NCBI GenBank assembly: GCA_023055505.1
Contig: JALIRH010000004.1
Span: 14,255,368-14,319,367, forward strand
Direction: 5' to 3'
From: Callipepla californica brunnescens
Taxonomy: Eukaryota > Chordata > Aves > Galliformes > Odontophoridae
DNA length: 64,000 nucleotides
Positions 48,389-61,812 of the stretch are shown here, in pieces (position 1 is the first letter of the stretch; each line of letters opens with the position of its first letter). The position numbers were made by a program, and so were the translations under genes. The notes below the pieces were generated by a model. The model was given only the letters and a program-made list of their open reading frames with translations. It made no database searches and had not been told where the DNA came from.

Positions 48389-48724
48389 GTTTTTATTTTT
48401 ATTTTTATTTGCTTTCCTAGGATGGGATAAAGCCTCATTTGTTTTTTTTAATGCAAAAATGCTTCCAAAGTATTAAAATGAGAGGGATTTATCCAAAGAC
48501 ACTGAAAATCTAAACTTCACCAAGCTTATATTCAACCTCATTATTGACCCACTAAAGGAATCTGATAATATCTGTCTCATGTAAAAGTATTTTATTGCAT
48601 ATGAAAATATTTATTTGACGCAGTGGAATGTTGTTAGGCTTAATTAATGTGCTGTGAATTTCTGAGATAAGAAGTTCTACACAAAAGTGAAAAAAAATAT
48701 TTGCTAGAGACTCACTGCAAGAAC

Positions 48725-48742
48725 ATTATTATTATTATTATT
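48725..48742 (+). repeat. (ATT)n microsatellite
   Basis: About six ATT units. Confidence 0.92.
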
Positions 48743-49503
48743 AAAGATTTTATGAAACTGGGTTTTGCAGAATTTAAAATACACTGTGCTAAGCTGTGAG
48801 TGTTAAAACTGATTTTTTCTTAAAATATTTCAATCACAGTACTGAAAAGTACTGTAGAGGTACATAGAATTAATCAGGAAGAGCTGTAAAGATGAAAACT
48901 CTAATAATTGTAAGTATAAAAAAAATTATTACACCTTTTGCTTTTAGCTCACAGCAGCACTTTCTGCTTGGACTTCTATCTCATTTCCTCTCTGATATGA
49001 TTCAAACGTAAGAATCAAACTCCCTTAAACTCCTTCAAAAATATGTAGAGATGTATTTGGCATAAAAATGACCTGCAGGTTCTTCAGAGCTATATAATAA
49101 TATTACTAAATATAAAATGCCAAAATTAAGAGACCTAGTGAGGAGTCTAATAATATTGCAGAGGATTTCTCTATATGAAGTGGAAGTATATAAAAAAAAA
49201 AGTTACATATTTGCCAAACTCTTATATTTATCCTTTATTGCCTTTTCCATCTGAAAACTCATATATTGCTTGGCTGCAAGTCTTAATATTTTTCCTTTTC
49301 TCTTTTGGTACCATGACATGTTTTCTATGACACATAAAACATGTAATATAAGACCCTCTTTCTGGCCCACCAGAATGATTCCCTTCTTTCCTTTCCATAT
49401 TTACATGCATTACACAGCAACACACAAAGGAAGTACATGGATTCAGAACACTGATACCATCTTCTGATTTAGGATGAGATTTTTCACACAGTAAATCATA
49501 AAC

Positions 49504-49543
49504 TCCCTTTTCTACATAAGGATATCCTTTTTCTACATAATGA
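49504..49543. repeat. 21-bp imperfect tandem duplication
   Basis: Two adjacent near-copies of CTTTTCTACATAAGGATATC and CTTTTTCTACATAATGACA. Confidence 0.75.
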
Positions 49544-50280
49544 CAAATTAAGATCCTTTTGATGGAAGTTCTCACACATCTGGAAAGTCCTTTATTATAC
49601 CACTTCAGAGGAATCTGATGATATTATATCACTATTGCTAAAAAGTTCAAATTAGTTCCCCAGTGAGCTTTTGGGGTATCTTCAAATTAAAGATTTCCAG
49701 GCTAAATAATAGATAGTATAGAAGACTTCAAACACTTCACACAATAGATTTTATTTGCCTTCTGTGGAGATGAGATGTCTGTGGATTGCCTAACCGAGAG
49801 GCTTCTGTCTTTAAATTGTTTCTCTAATGCTGAAAAATTCTGTAGCTGCTCTAATAAGGGGCAAATTTTGGGAAGCTTATTGCAATAATTATTTCAGAAG
49901 TATCCTATAGCAGAGCCACTGTTGATTCAGACCATGGTAGAATTCACACATGAAAATGAATTTTATTTCCGTTCACATAATTAGGAGGTAAAGAATAGTG
50001 AATAAATATGGGAAGATGTCATCTGAAAATAGTCTACAGTAAGTAACTGACTTCATAGTGAAAGCAATAATGATTCCAGGTAATAAGTACTCTGGATCAT
50101 TTTCATATCTGTGTACTGTTTTGGTGACTGATTTCTACAAATTGTTTTGAAATCTGAATTTAATAAACATGTGCCAAACAAAATTTTAAAACTTATACTG
50201 ATCACTTTTTAATACCTAAGAAAACAGTTCATTCATCTACATGTCATTATCTTAAAATAATCAGGAAATTATAACTTTAC

Positions 50281-50339
50281 CTTCAACTTCATCCATGATT
50301 TTAGTTTTTCTGCCTGAATCTTCTCAGAGGTATCAGAAT
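50281..50339 (-). CDS. Candidate 59-nt internal coding exon
   Basis: This is the best-supported exon-like segment in the window. On the minus strand, TTTTCTTATTTTTCTGTTCTGTAG gives a long pyrimidine tract and acceptor, and the exon ends AAG/GTAAAG, a good donor. Only one phase is open. With two bases completing a split codon, it reads SDTSEKIQAEKLKSWMKLK (19 codons, phase 1 to phase 0). The peptide is hydrophilic, charged and helix-prone, unlike the F/L/I-rich frames that AT-rich noise gives. The other two frames have early stops (TAA and TGA). I do not recognise the protein. No other convincing exon of the same gene was found, as expected if introns exceed tens of kilobases. A chance coincidence remains possible. 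Confidence 0.4.
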
Positions 50340-53300
50340 CTACAGAACAGAAAAATAAGAAAATTTAGAGTTTCATTTGTCTGAATTTAACTTGCAAATA
50401 TCATAAATACAGAATTTTTTGAAAAATTTATAGCTCTGGGATTTATCTATAAGCTGTAATTTACAGCTACAGAAGTAAACAAAGATGGAAATTCTAACAT
50501 CCAGAGCTGAGAAGTCATCACAGGTCTGTGTGAGATGGTGTTATAAACTTAATGCTTTTATTTGTATTTATTCTTTAATATACAACTAGAGAAAAGAAAA
50601 AAATAATAGGCTCTGTAAGAAGGAATGATAAATACATTTAAGACCAACACGTTATAAAGAATGCTTGCCTTATATCGGCTTGAATTAAGTCTTACCTATA
50701 ATTAGTCTTAAAAGATAGTAAATTACCACTGAGTTTATTCCGCTTTAGTTTTGGGCTAACATCTATTAGCAGTTTGAACTAATCAGAGAATACTCAACAA
50801 AGCATCCTGCTCCAAAATGTTAACCCTGAGACCTCTCCATAGTTTCAGGATTCTGTGAAGGGTCAGTGCATCTTTGCAGGACTTTTCTAATTTGTATAGA
50901 AGATGAATTAGGGCTTCAAACCATGACTTGAATATGCATTGTAAAGATAACCTCGTATGGACAAGAGGTCTTTGGTCATTAGAATTCGAGAGAAGAAATG
51001 ATGACATTAAGAGAGCAATGTAGAGTATCAATATAGCAGTTGGCTGTACAGATTTCTTGAAATCGAGACTGATCAAGAAAGTAATTTCTTATATGCAGTT
51101 CACCACATCCTCAAGGAAATAAATGCTGTTTCAGTTACATAATGATTCTACGTGCATTCTCCATGCACAAACAAATATTCTGAATTATGAAAGAATTTAT
51201 GTTAAAGCTTTTCTTGAAAACTATGTCATGTGTTATGGGACATGATAGTTAACCATAAGTCAGTAAAAAAAAATGTGATTTTAAGCAATATAGTTGCCAA
51301 TTATGAAAAGGGCTAGATGCACTAATTTGGGCTCACTTATTTCATATCACTCACACTATGTTTAACAGAATGTACAAGTCTTTACACTCTCGACATATTT
51401 GTGTTTCTTGTCTGTTATTAACTATATTATCTAAATTAAAGCAATTTTTTTAGACAACTAGTCCAAAAACATTATAGATTTTCCTTTCTGCAGCTGCAGC
51501 TGCAGTTGTTTTTGTTTTTGTTTTTTTTTGCCCATGGTGTTGGGACACTGAACATGTCTGAAGTCTCTTGATTTTTTACATATATCAAAAAAGGATTTTT
51601 TTGGAGCTGGTTAACGTCATAACATCTGTACTTATAAGAGATAACCATGTCTGAACATACTACAGCCATGTTTATTTGTCGCCTTACTACATAAAAATCT
51701 AGGGAATTAAATTAGATTCTCTTCAAAAATCAGCCATACAATACATCTGCTCACAGACATGATAGATAAAATCTATGAGACCCTTAGAAAAGATAAACTT
51801 TGTGATTTTAAAATATTTTTGTCATCTATCTACAGAATCTATCCCAGAAGAGTGAGACAAAAGATACTTAGCATTGATAATCTGTATTTTCACATCTTTA
51901 GCTGTTTGAGATAAATGGCTCAACTGGCTGCTTAAAATTATATTAGTAGAAATAATGTGACAAGAAGCTACTAAAAACGCTTGTTGGATGTCCCTAAGAT
52001 TAAACTTATTGTTGAATATATAAGAAGAAAAAAGACCACCTCTTGAGGCAAGCATTACTCTGAACTAAAGCCTGATCATTTAAATGAAGAAAGAAGCCAT
52101 AAGAAATTATCACTTTTGTCTGCAATAAGTTAAAAGTCCTTAAGGCTTGATATCATGAACGTAATAGCTTTGGGATTTGCACCTGTGATGGAGTTTTTCA
52201 AGGATAGAAAGCATTTTTATTCCTATATCACTGAATATAGAATGAAGAAATGCACACAAACAAGTAGATGACTTTCAGTCGCAGTCCCCTATACAGACTA
52301 AGGATTTCTCAGGATTGAAGTCAACTTGAAGGAAAAAATGAGAACTGCATCTGTCCACAGTTCTTCTTTGCCTATGAGGGAGCATCTCATATCGTTCTGT
52401 ACTAACTAGAGTCATTAATCAAGATTGAGCCTCTTGTGATTCCTTTTTCCTGCTGCAGAAAAGCGACTAAAACATGTATAGTTAAAGCCATGTCATTGCT
52501 CCTGGCTGACATTTTGCAAGTCTTCAAACCATTGTGGAAATTTGTAATGTTCCTAAGATAAGTCTGGCATGACCAGTGGGGAGCATGTTTTTTGGTAAAA
52601 GGAAACTGCTATTGGTGTACAGAGAACTAATTAAAAAAGTTAATCCAAGAGCTTTGGAAGAGCATTTATCATGACATCAAGAGAAAGGGAATGTATATGG
52701 AACAAATCAGTGCTTTGATATGAGCCAAGTACCATTGGTTAGTTTAACACAAACAGTGATAGTATTAGACAGGAATTAAAAAAGAAGATGAGTAATCTGT
52801 AGCCTGGTAATAAAATGAATAGAAGGTAATGAACTTGGCTGTGGGTCACACAGCTATTGAAAGAGCTTTTTGCATTTAAATTTTGTTTTATTTCTGTCCT
52901 ATAAATGTGATCCTTAGATGAGCTTGTATAGTAGCATTTGAACTAAGGATTTTGGCATGAACAGAAAAGAAATGTTCACACTTAGGTGGACTTATTTTAT
53001 GGACTTTGCAGACATTTAAATCCGTGAGAAAGTAATTTCTGTCAGGACATGATACATGAGAAACTATGTATTCCTTTCTATGGGACTGAAAGGAGCTCCT
53101 GAATAAATTTCTAGGTCACTCCTTTATGGGCTTTGAGACAGGTTTAATACAGCTAAACCATGTCATGACTGAAATATATTTGTCAAATTTGTCTTCTAAA
53201 ATCTTTGTGAGGCATGGGCTACAATGTTTTGATAGGTTTCAGCATAAGAATAACATCATATATTAGAAATGCTTTCCTCACATCTATTCTAAATGTAGTT

Positions 53301-56300
53301 TTTAATAAATTAAGTCAACTTCTATTTTGTTGAACTCTAGTTTGAAAACAGCTGATTAATATTCTCTTCATAAAAAAAGCTCTTAACATTAAGTTCAAGA
53401 AAGAAAGACAGTAGAATTTAAAGCATAGAACAGCTCCCATTCAAGGAGAGAGTTACTTAGGAGTCACTAGTAATTTGGGGAATATGCTCTGACAGTGAAA
53501 AATGCTCTTTAAGAAGATCAGAGGAAGACTTCTCTGCTTTCTCTTTGATGCTGTAGCATAGTCTTTCTCATTCTCATGGGCTGGAGATGGCTGCTCATTT
53601 AAACTCCAGCTTGCTCTCAAAAAATCATATTATGTGGATTGACCAAGAATAAATATTTTTATTTACTCTTGGGAACAGTCTGTTTTGATTTTTATTTGAG
53701 ATATTTTCAGTTAGTCCTTCAAGAAAATAGGACAATCAGTTTTGAAAAACAATAACAAATAATAACATATTTGACCCACTCATAATATTAGAGATTGCAG
53801 GTCTACCAATATCCCTTCGTTATCAAATATTTTCTAAAGCATCAGTTAAGACCTTTCTCTTCTCAAATGTATGAAGAGTTGTATTTAAAATAGTTTTAGC
53901 TTTTCTAGAATTAGCAATACGTAAGGAGAGTCCATTATCATCAAGTGTTCCCTTAGGAGTTAAATCGCCTTAAAAACACATGAAACACTTTATCTCCAGA
54001 AGGAGCTCCAGGAAAAGATGATGTTTTATATGAACTCCAAGACAGCTCTTTACTCTTTAGGAGCTATTCTGAAATAGCTCCTATTAGGAAATTCTGAAAC
54101 AATCACATTTTTAAAATTTCCTCTATAGAGAGAAAAAAAATAAAAACAGTATAATACAAGACTTTACACACTGACAGATATGACTGAATCAGAAAATAAA
54201 ATTTTTAGAAATCGAAATTGACTAGGTTTATATACATACATATGGTTGTGGGGTTTTTTTGTCATTTGAGTGGATGAAGATTATACTGAAATGTGCAAGC
54301 ACTGAGATTTCTAGTGTTTTACGGTTTTCACTTAAAGCTTAGTAACTTAGCTTGACATAGACCGTCTTTTGGGACCTAAGTGTCAAATTAAGGGCCAGTT
54401 CCGTTCCAATCTCTCCCATATAAAATCAGATGACTTTTCATCTCTTCTTCCCTTAACCTAGCACTTAAATTTGCTTATTTTATGAGCTAATCCATACTTT
54501 TGTGAAGAACTAAATCTACAGCATGGCTTTTAGTAATAAAAGGATTGGAGTCAGCTAAAAGGAAAAGAAATGGGAAAAGTAGAGCTAAAAGATCAATTTT
54601 GCTTTACACAGACTTCTGCTAGTAACATGTTTCCATAACCTGATTAACCACCAATTATTCATGTCAGTCTCAGTGATTTAGAATGTACTTCCTTTATTGA
54701 AAACTGTCACTCAGGCATGCTAGCAGTTTTTTTATAACAATTATTTGCATAGGTGTACTGGCACCTGGCTTTGTAGATTACTTACTGTAGTGCTGACACA
54801 ATTGCATGATATATTTGTGCATGGCATAATCCTAATGGCCCACAAACAGTACTTTTTGGTAGGAAGATTATAAATGAATCACAGTTTTTAGTTATATTTC
54901 TTTACATTGTTTTTAATGCTTAGATTTCACAATATGCCATCTTGAAAGGAATCAAGTTCATTTTGATGCTATTGAAACAGGTGCAGAATGTGTTATGCTA
55001 GGAAAAGAGGTGCACAGAAGAGTTAGTATAGCAAAACAAACCATTCTTTTTATTATACCAGGATGTTACTGTTTCTTACTATTTTTTATTTTTTTTTCCA
55101 TATATTCAAGCACTTCAGAAACATTAGCTAAATTCCTAGCAACACTGAAATATTATTTGACTTCTGTTTGAAGACTTCATTTTGTTTAGGTTTTCATGCA
55201 AATGAAAGTATTCTTAAAACACTCAGGGCTTTACAGAAGATAGATCTTTCCTTTTTCTCATGTAGACAGAATGTCTTACACCAGTAAGATTCTTAAACAT
55301 GAAATAGGGGAGACAATCAGAACTTCATAATGTTTTTGGCCAGAAAGTGAGATTTTAATGAAAATCTTTAAAAATCTATTAGGTGTTGGAAATTACAACA
55401 GAAGTGTTTGCAGAATTTAAGTAACTCAAAAACGATTTTTTGTTTGTTATGTTTTTGGTTTTTGTTTTGCAAACATTTATTTATCTTTAATTCCTATTCC
55501 TGAGCTTGTCTTTTCACCTTCTGCTGCTTTGTACATTCTATATGCCCAAGGGAATATAGTTCAGCTATTCATATGCCTATTTCCACCTGAGATAGGACAT
55601 CATGTATATTTTCAACAGATCAAAAACAGATGATTTTTGCATCAGAAATTTAATAAGGTCTTTTCTGCATGAGGTATATAAAGTATTGTTTTTCTCTACT
55701 TCCTACTCTAATTTCACACTGCTAATCACCTCAGCCTCTGGGAAGCTTGTATGTTCCTCCCCCCTGCTGCACAGTGAAAGTGGTGCTGTAAAACGATTTC
55801 TATCCGCAGTCCCTGTCCAATTCATTTAGGCACAACTTGGTCACACATCTGTCAAAATTTAAAAGCTCTTGTCTCCTATGGGAATCAGATGGGGCACTTC
55901 AGCTGTGCAAAGAAGATCCTAGAAAGGTTTAAATGGAGAGAAATTTGGCAGCAGAAAGAACCTGAATGAACACCAAAAAGTAAAATGAAAAATATATTGT
56001 ATCACACAAGATCATGGACCAACTGTTTTCCAAGGAATACTATTTGCATCTCTGTTTAATTCCCCAAGTAAACCCAGTGGTAGCAAAGATACAGCAAAAG
56101 CTGGACCTGGTAATAGCCCAGGAAGCTTCACAGAATTGGAGCACAGGCCAAATCACAAGCTTCCTTCAATGACTTGTTTCACTATTTCATTTCTAGAAAG
56201 ACTATTACTAGCACTGATAAACAAAATCTCCGGTCTCAGGACCACTGTCTCCAACTCTGCTGAACAATTTAAACATTAAACCTAGTTTGCAAAATATTCC

Positions 56301-59300
56301 AGTGAGGAAGAGAGAAGCGTTACAATGTTTAAAGTTCTTCTGCTGATGGCTTAAAAGGCTTTGAATCAAAATACTCAAAGCCAGTGGCCAGACACAGTAA
56401 CATTAATATGAATGAGGCAGTAGGTGAGACTCTGTGTCCTTCCAAGTTATTATTTAGTAGCAAAAAGACACAACATCTGGAAATCACCTATAAACTTTAA
56501 AAAGAAAAGGTATTACTAGGTACAATAGTTCCTACAGTGGATTGAAAGCAAGTTAATACAAAGAATCTTACATGCTTTCTTGACTCTTGAAAGTGAATTT
56601 AATTTTTGAACATACAACACATCTGAATAAACATGTTGGAGCACTATGAATTCCATCAAAATCTCATTGTTGTGGCCACTGAAGATTACATACAGAGGTA
56701 ATATTATTCCCCCGGTGACTATTTAAATGCATATTAGCTTTTTCTCTCTTTCATGTTGACAACAAAGAAGCAGGAATGAAGCTACTGAAAGCGTGGAATG
56801 GAAAAATAAATGATTTTAAATAAGCAAGGTTTATTGGATAGCTCGTCAACCAATTTTTTCAGATTTTGCATCATAAATAGGTATGTGTAAATAGACATGT
56901 GCATTCCAATTTGTATATACAAATTGCCTATATATATTCACAAAATATTCAAATACAAAATTTTGCTTATACATCAACACAAATAAGCAAATATATATTT
57001 CAATATCAAACAAATATATAGTTAGCTCCATCTTGTCTTATAGAACAAATGCTCCAATGAATAAGCACCAGATGTTCATGGAGATCATGTATTTTTATAT
57101 CTTAGAGCAGTTAAATTAAGTTTTTACAGTTAACTATTGTACTTCTTAACCATTTTTAAACATTTGGCCCAGACATATATTCTGTTCTCTGTCCTGCAGT
57201 GACAAACCAGGTGCTCCTCTGTTACAAGTACAGGCTTATCTGTGCTTATTTTCAGAACCACCCTGAAGATTTCTCATGGAAATATAATTGTCGTCTTCCA
57301 TGGCCTTTCAGACAGTGGAACAGTACTGCTTTCAAAGCACAAACATAACATTTGACCATGGGCATTGAGAATTCTCAAAATTTTATTTTAAACTAATATA
57401 AATTCTACTGCTTTTAAAGTGGCTTGCAGACTAACACTTTCCCAAATGCAAGAGCAACTGTTTGTGCTGAGTAAAACAACTGTCAGTGGCAAAACTGAGG
57501 GCAAAACTCTGCAGCACATAGCTAATATTCTCTTTTGGAATATAGAATGGATGACAAACAGGGAATTTTGTACCATATCAGTTGAAGACTTTTGTAGAAG
57601 GAAAACAAAGAAATAAAGATTTTTTCTTACGCTTCATATTAAAGTACCAAGTAAGGGTCTTTTTTGTGTCACTTTGCAACTGCTGTAAGTGTAAATAGGT
57701 AAACTTGTTTTGAGGCAATTATTCGGTTTTCCACTGAGACATCTAACAGAGCCTGTGTTATATTTGTTGCAGATCTCCCTCAACTAGAAAGTGCTCTAAC
57801 ATTGACTTAGTTTCTGCAAGGCCATAAGAACAGACCTCTGCAAAGTAGAGAAGTCAATATCAATTTGTGATACTTGTGGTTAGGATCACTGATCTAAATG
57901 AAAGAGAGAGGGTAAAAATAATTAAAAAAAAAATATTTTGAAATGACTTAACACTCTAAGAAAAACTCCAGTGAAATTAACGTACTTAAGTCTCAAGAGT
58001 TGGATAAATGGCATTCCTTTCATTATAGAAATTATGGTAATTTTAAATTTGAGGGGTCATAATCTGGACTAATGAAGACTTTTGCTCCTCTGCACGTCCA
58101 GAAGCAGTACCAGTTCATCAGAGCTGGATAACTAGATAGGTGTAGTGTCTTTTAATTATCTTATCTGTAGAACTGTGCCAAAAAAAATGGGATTCAGGGT
58201 AATAGATAAAACGTACACAAATGAAGAAGAAAATCATAAGGGAATATCAGCACTTCAAAAAAATTAGGGAATTTTACCTACTGTTTCTTAACATTGAGTT
58301 CCTTGATCCTTGCTCTTCAGAATCAGATATAGAGCTATATAGTTTGACTGGATCAGAAGCAGTATAAGTTTTAAATATTTGCTGATCCCCATTGTATTTA
58401 GGTTATGATAAGAAAAGAAATAATACAATTACGCAGGAAATTAGTGCACCATGGTTAAAGGTCATAAAAGCATGAAGGCTGAATTTACTGCACAGGGTGG
58501 AAACAGATTGATCTACAGTAAAACATAACTTCTTTGTATATCATGAAAACTACATGGGAGATTGTAAACTAATGGAATAGAACTTCAATCAAACATTAAA
58601 TGTTCCTTTCAATCACTACAAATTTAGTATTTGAGCAATGACTTTGTCTCTAAGTTTATACCTGTTTAAAAGAATCACAATGAATATTACCAGGTTACTT
58701 TTCGGATCAGCTTTTAAAAGACTTCAGAAAAACAAACAAAAAATATCCATCTGAGCCGCAGAAAAATGTAATAGCAAAAAAGCAGCAGCCTATTCATATT
58801 GTAACTAGTTAGATTCTCACTTTTAATGGATACAGCAAGCTACACCGCATAATCTAAAAAATTGATTACAAAATGACTCTCAATGTGCTTGCTTCTGTTT
58901 AGAAAACTATTTTCAATGTCATGGCGAAGAGATTGGTCCCATTTACATATGATAAGATAAGGCATGAATAGGGTGTGAGCTGCGTCCTGTATTCTACAAT
59001 GCATGAGAATGAGGTAGAATAATATAAACATTAAAATGTTCTTCATGACCAGGGCCAACTGAAGATTTAGGCATTAAATCCCCATTATGAGACAAGAACT
59101 TAGAATTTTAGCTCTTGTTTTCTTTACACAAATCAATAAAATATGACTAGGCTTGATGGGTGCAAATAAATTCTTGGAATTAAAAATGGATTTCATCACA
59201 CAGGTAACAGTGTCAAGGTCAGATTGGAAACAAACTGAGCATGTAGTAGCAGATTGTCAATCACTACATCGTTCAGCAGTATACCTATTTGGCTACCATA

Positions 59301-59843
59301 GCAGAGAAAAAAAGAAAGGACTCCATAGTGATGTACATATTCCTTCTAACCTGCAGAATATCTACTACTGAAACCACTCTTATGAACGAAAATCAATGGG
59401 ATAAAGGCTCTAAAAAGAATGCAACAATAAAAAAAAAAACCCAAGTTCATCACTTTGTTTTTACATCATACTTGTTAGTATTCCAAGTTTCTGACCACAA
59501 GCAATCTTTCCCATTTTCTTTGGATTTTGCTTTTTCTGTAAATTCTAATGCATTCTTTTCAGAAGAATTAAAGCAGCAACTGCACTAAATAAGGAACAGT
59601 ACATTTAAAATAATACCTTATTTTAAAAATGCTTTTGTTCAAAATTAAAACCCACTGTGATGTGATTATATATATATAGTAGATATTTTCTTTAAGACAA
59701 AGTTAGCATTCCACTTCTGGTTTGCTTTAATATTGAGTGCAAGGGTTTTCACAGCACTGGTACACTTCCTAGCACAGCACTGATGTGTCAAAGTCTACAG
59801 ATATATCTGTATTAGAGATAAACTTATGCCACATGAATTTCAA
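50340..59843. other. Long non-coding stretch, no gene recognised
   Basis: AT-rich sequence with no transposon recognised by eye and few microsatellites. The palindromic CTGCAG/CAGCTG run lies at 51488-51505 and is followed by a T-rich (GTTTTT)n stretch. Open frames are below 80 codons. A weak splice-like pair (minus, near 50694-50740) has a strong donor (AG/GTAAGAC) but a poor acceptor. No promoter, CpG island or gene is recognised. Confidence 0.55.
51488..51505. repeat. (CTGCAG/CAGCTG)n short palindromic repeat
   Basis: CTGCAGCTGCAGCTGCAG is its own reverse complement. It contains two CAGCTG E-box cores. Confidence 0.93.
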
Positions 59844-59875
59844 ATATATATATATATACACACACACACACATAT
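59844..59875. repeat. (TA)n(CA)n compound microsatellite
   Basis: About seven AT dinucleotides pass directly into seven CA dinucleotides. Alternating purine-pyrimidine DNA of this kind can adopt unusual helices and usually varies in length. It produces the YIYIHTHTH-type frame seen there. Confidence 0.95.
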
Positions 59876-60640
59876 AATACCTTGCTTTAGCAGTGGTCAC
59901 CCTCTGGGTGATCTAGAGAACTATACTACCTTTCAAGCAACAAGTGCTACATTTTTGCCCTTTCACTATGATAGAAAGATAAGCACAAGAAGCAATATGC
60001 AAGAAATAGATTCATTGAAAAGACTCAGCTGTCGCATACTGTGGGGGATGATGTAATGCGATGGGAAAAAAAAAACATTAAGCAACTCTCGAAGAGAATC
60101 AGATCTGATTAACTGTTACCAGCGGCTTAGCCTGAAATCTGCTTCCCAGATGTTCTTTATGAAAAAAAGACCTTCAGGATCAGACCTATGACAGATGAAC
60201 CATTTGGATATACTACAAGCAATCCGCATGTTAAACCACCTTTGCTTTTCAGGAAGCACTCCACATTCAAGTGGCCTTAATGAAAGTAAAGTTTTTCACG
60301 TATCTTATGCTGCAGTTGCTGAAAGCAAAAACACATCTCCAGAAGGCACCTCTGTGTCAAAAAAAGCTTTTCTAGTCTTTAGTATAAGATGGTAGCAGTA
60401 CTAAACACAGTTTTCCAAAACTTGATGATAAAAATATCACGCCAAAAGGTTAAAGTAATGGGAAAAAGTAGCCAGAATTAATTTGTAAAGCTGTTGTATT
60501 TCCACTTCTGTAAAACGAAGTTGCTGATTGTACAAGAGGTTTTTTTTGTTGTTGGTGGTGTTTTTTTGCATTTTTTTTTCCAATTATCTACCAATATTTG
60601 CATGAATGGAAAATACATGGAGAAACAGTCACAATTTCTA

Positions 60641-60708
60641 AATGAAATTTTACACAGGAGAGGTTTCCCTATTTCAAAATGAAATTTTACATGGGAGAGG
60701 TTTCCCTA
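60641..60708. repeat. Tandem duplication, 37-bp period
   Basis: Thirty-one bases starting AATGAAATTTTACA and ending GGAGAGGTTTCCCTA occur at 60641-60671 and 60678-60708. They differ only by two transitions. The similarity points to a fairly recent duplication. Confidence 0.95.
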
Positions 60709-61775
60709 GAAATTAGCATGTTACAGTGCAGATCGCAATATCCTGCGTTTAGCAGCTTCTCTCAAAATTAACAGTCTCAGTTGTGCTCTGCAAAGGTCCT
60801 GTTGCAATACGCCTTACAAATGCATTAAACAGAAGTACCAGGACTCCTTTTTCTGCCCAATAAACAAGATAGTAACAGTGTCCAGAAAGCTCTTAATCTC
60901 CAGCAACATTTTTGCCAGATATTTAATGGACACATTTTCCAGTCTATTACCTACAGGAAAACACCGACAGAAAGCATGGTAACTTGTAGTTTGACTAAAA
61001 GCTAACCACGCAGGCATTTAAGTTGCCTTCCCCTTCCCCTGCTGAGGCTTTAAAGCTAAGCCAGTATCCATGTGCACCTACTAATTAAGTGAAGACTTCT
61101 GCTGGTCTTCAGCAGACCTCTTCTCAGTCTAGGCTGGCAAATTTCCAGTAGTGTACAAGAAACTATCTACATTTAATTACAAATATAGATATTTGAGGGG
61201 ATTTCATTTAGTCTCTACTTTTAAAGTATGGCAAGTCCTTCAAGTTTTACTGATATTTATACACCACACTGCAGGTGTGTTGTTGGAAGATAGTGTAGAG
61301 GGGAAATATATAAATACATATCTATATGAGCAGAGAGAAAAATATTTACTCACAGTTTCAGTGATGAAAGTTAAATGCCTTTTCCTAATGTCAGATTATT
61401 ATTTTAAATTACCTGATAAGTTAAATTACTTACTAATATTCTACATGCAGTAACGTGAACTATCCTAGGGAAAAAAAATAAGGTTTTACTGAATGTGATT
61501 CAACATTGAAAATGTGGTTTATTTCAGTATTAGTGTACACTACAGATAACAATGCATTAATGATAAACCTTGGCTACCTGACAAGGGGAAAGATGGACTG
61601 AATATTTGGGACAGGAAAAGATTATGTTTACAAAAAAGGAATAGTTTTCCATTTTGTTACTGTATGTTGCCTGACTTAGTCAAAATAGTTTTAAACAAAA
61701 AGATATGCAAAGTTTCTGGTCTTTATCAGAAATACTTCTGAATTTCTTGGAATTAAGAGCAGCAGTTCTGAGGTA

Positions 61776-61812
61776 AAAAACAAACAAACAAACAAACAAA
61801 CAAACAAAAAAA
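61776..61812 (+). repeat. (AAAC)n microsatellite
   Basis: Six to seven AAAC units flanked by A-runs on the plus strand, the longest such array in the window. Confidence 0.95.

Larger units (their letters stand above)
48007..50280. other. Non-coding stretch, no gene recognised
   Basis: AT-rich sequence with (TTA)n runs at 48368 and 48725. A 115-codon minus frame (49575-49228) opens with GTG, not ATG, and contains a YVEKG-type repeat that merely reflects a 21-bp tandem duplication near 49504-49543. It resembles no family. Confidence 0.55.

Noticed and set aside
49228..49575. 115-codon minus-strand frame
   Set aside because: It opens with GTG, which is not a normal nuclear start. Its YVEKG repeat reflects a 21-bp DNA duplication. 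There is no homologue that I recognise and no splice context.
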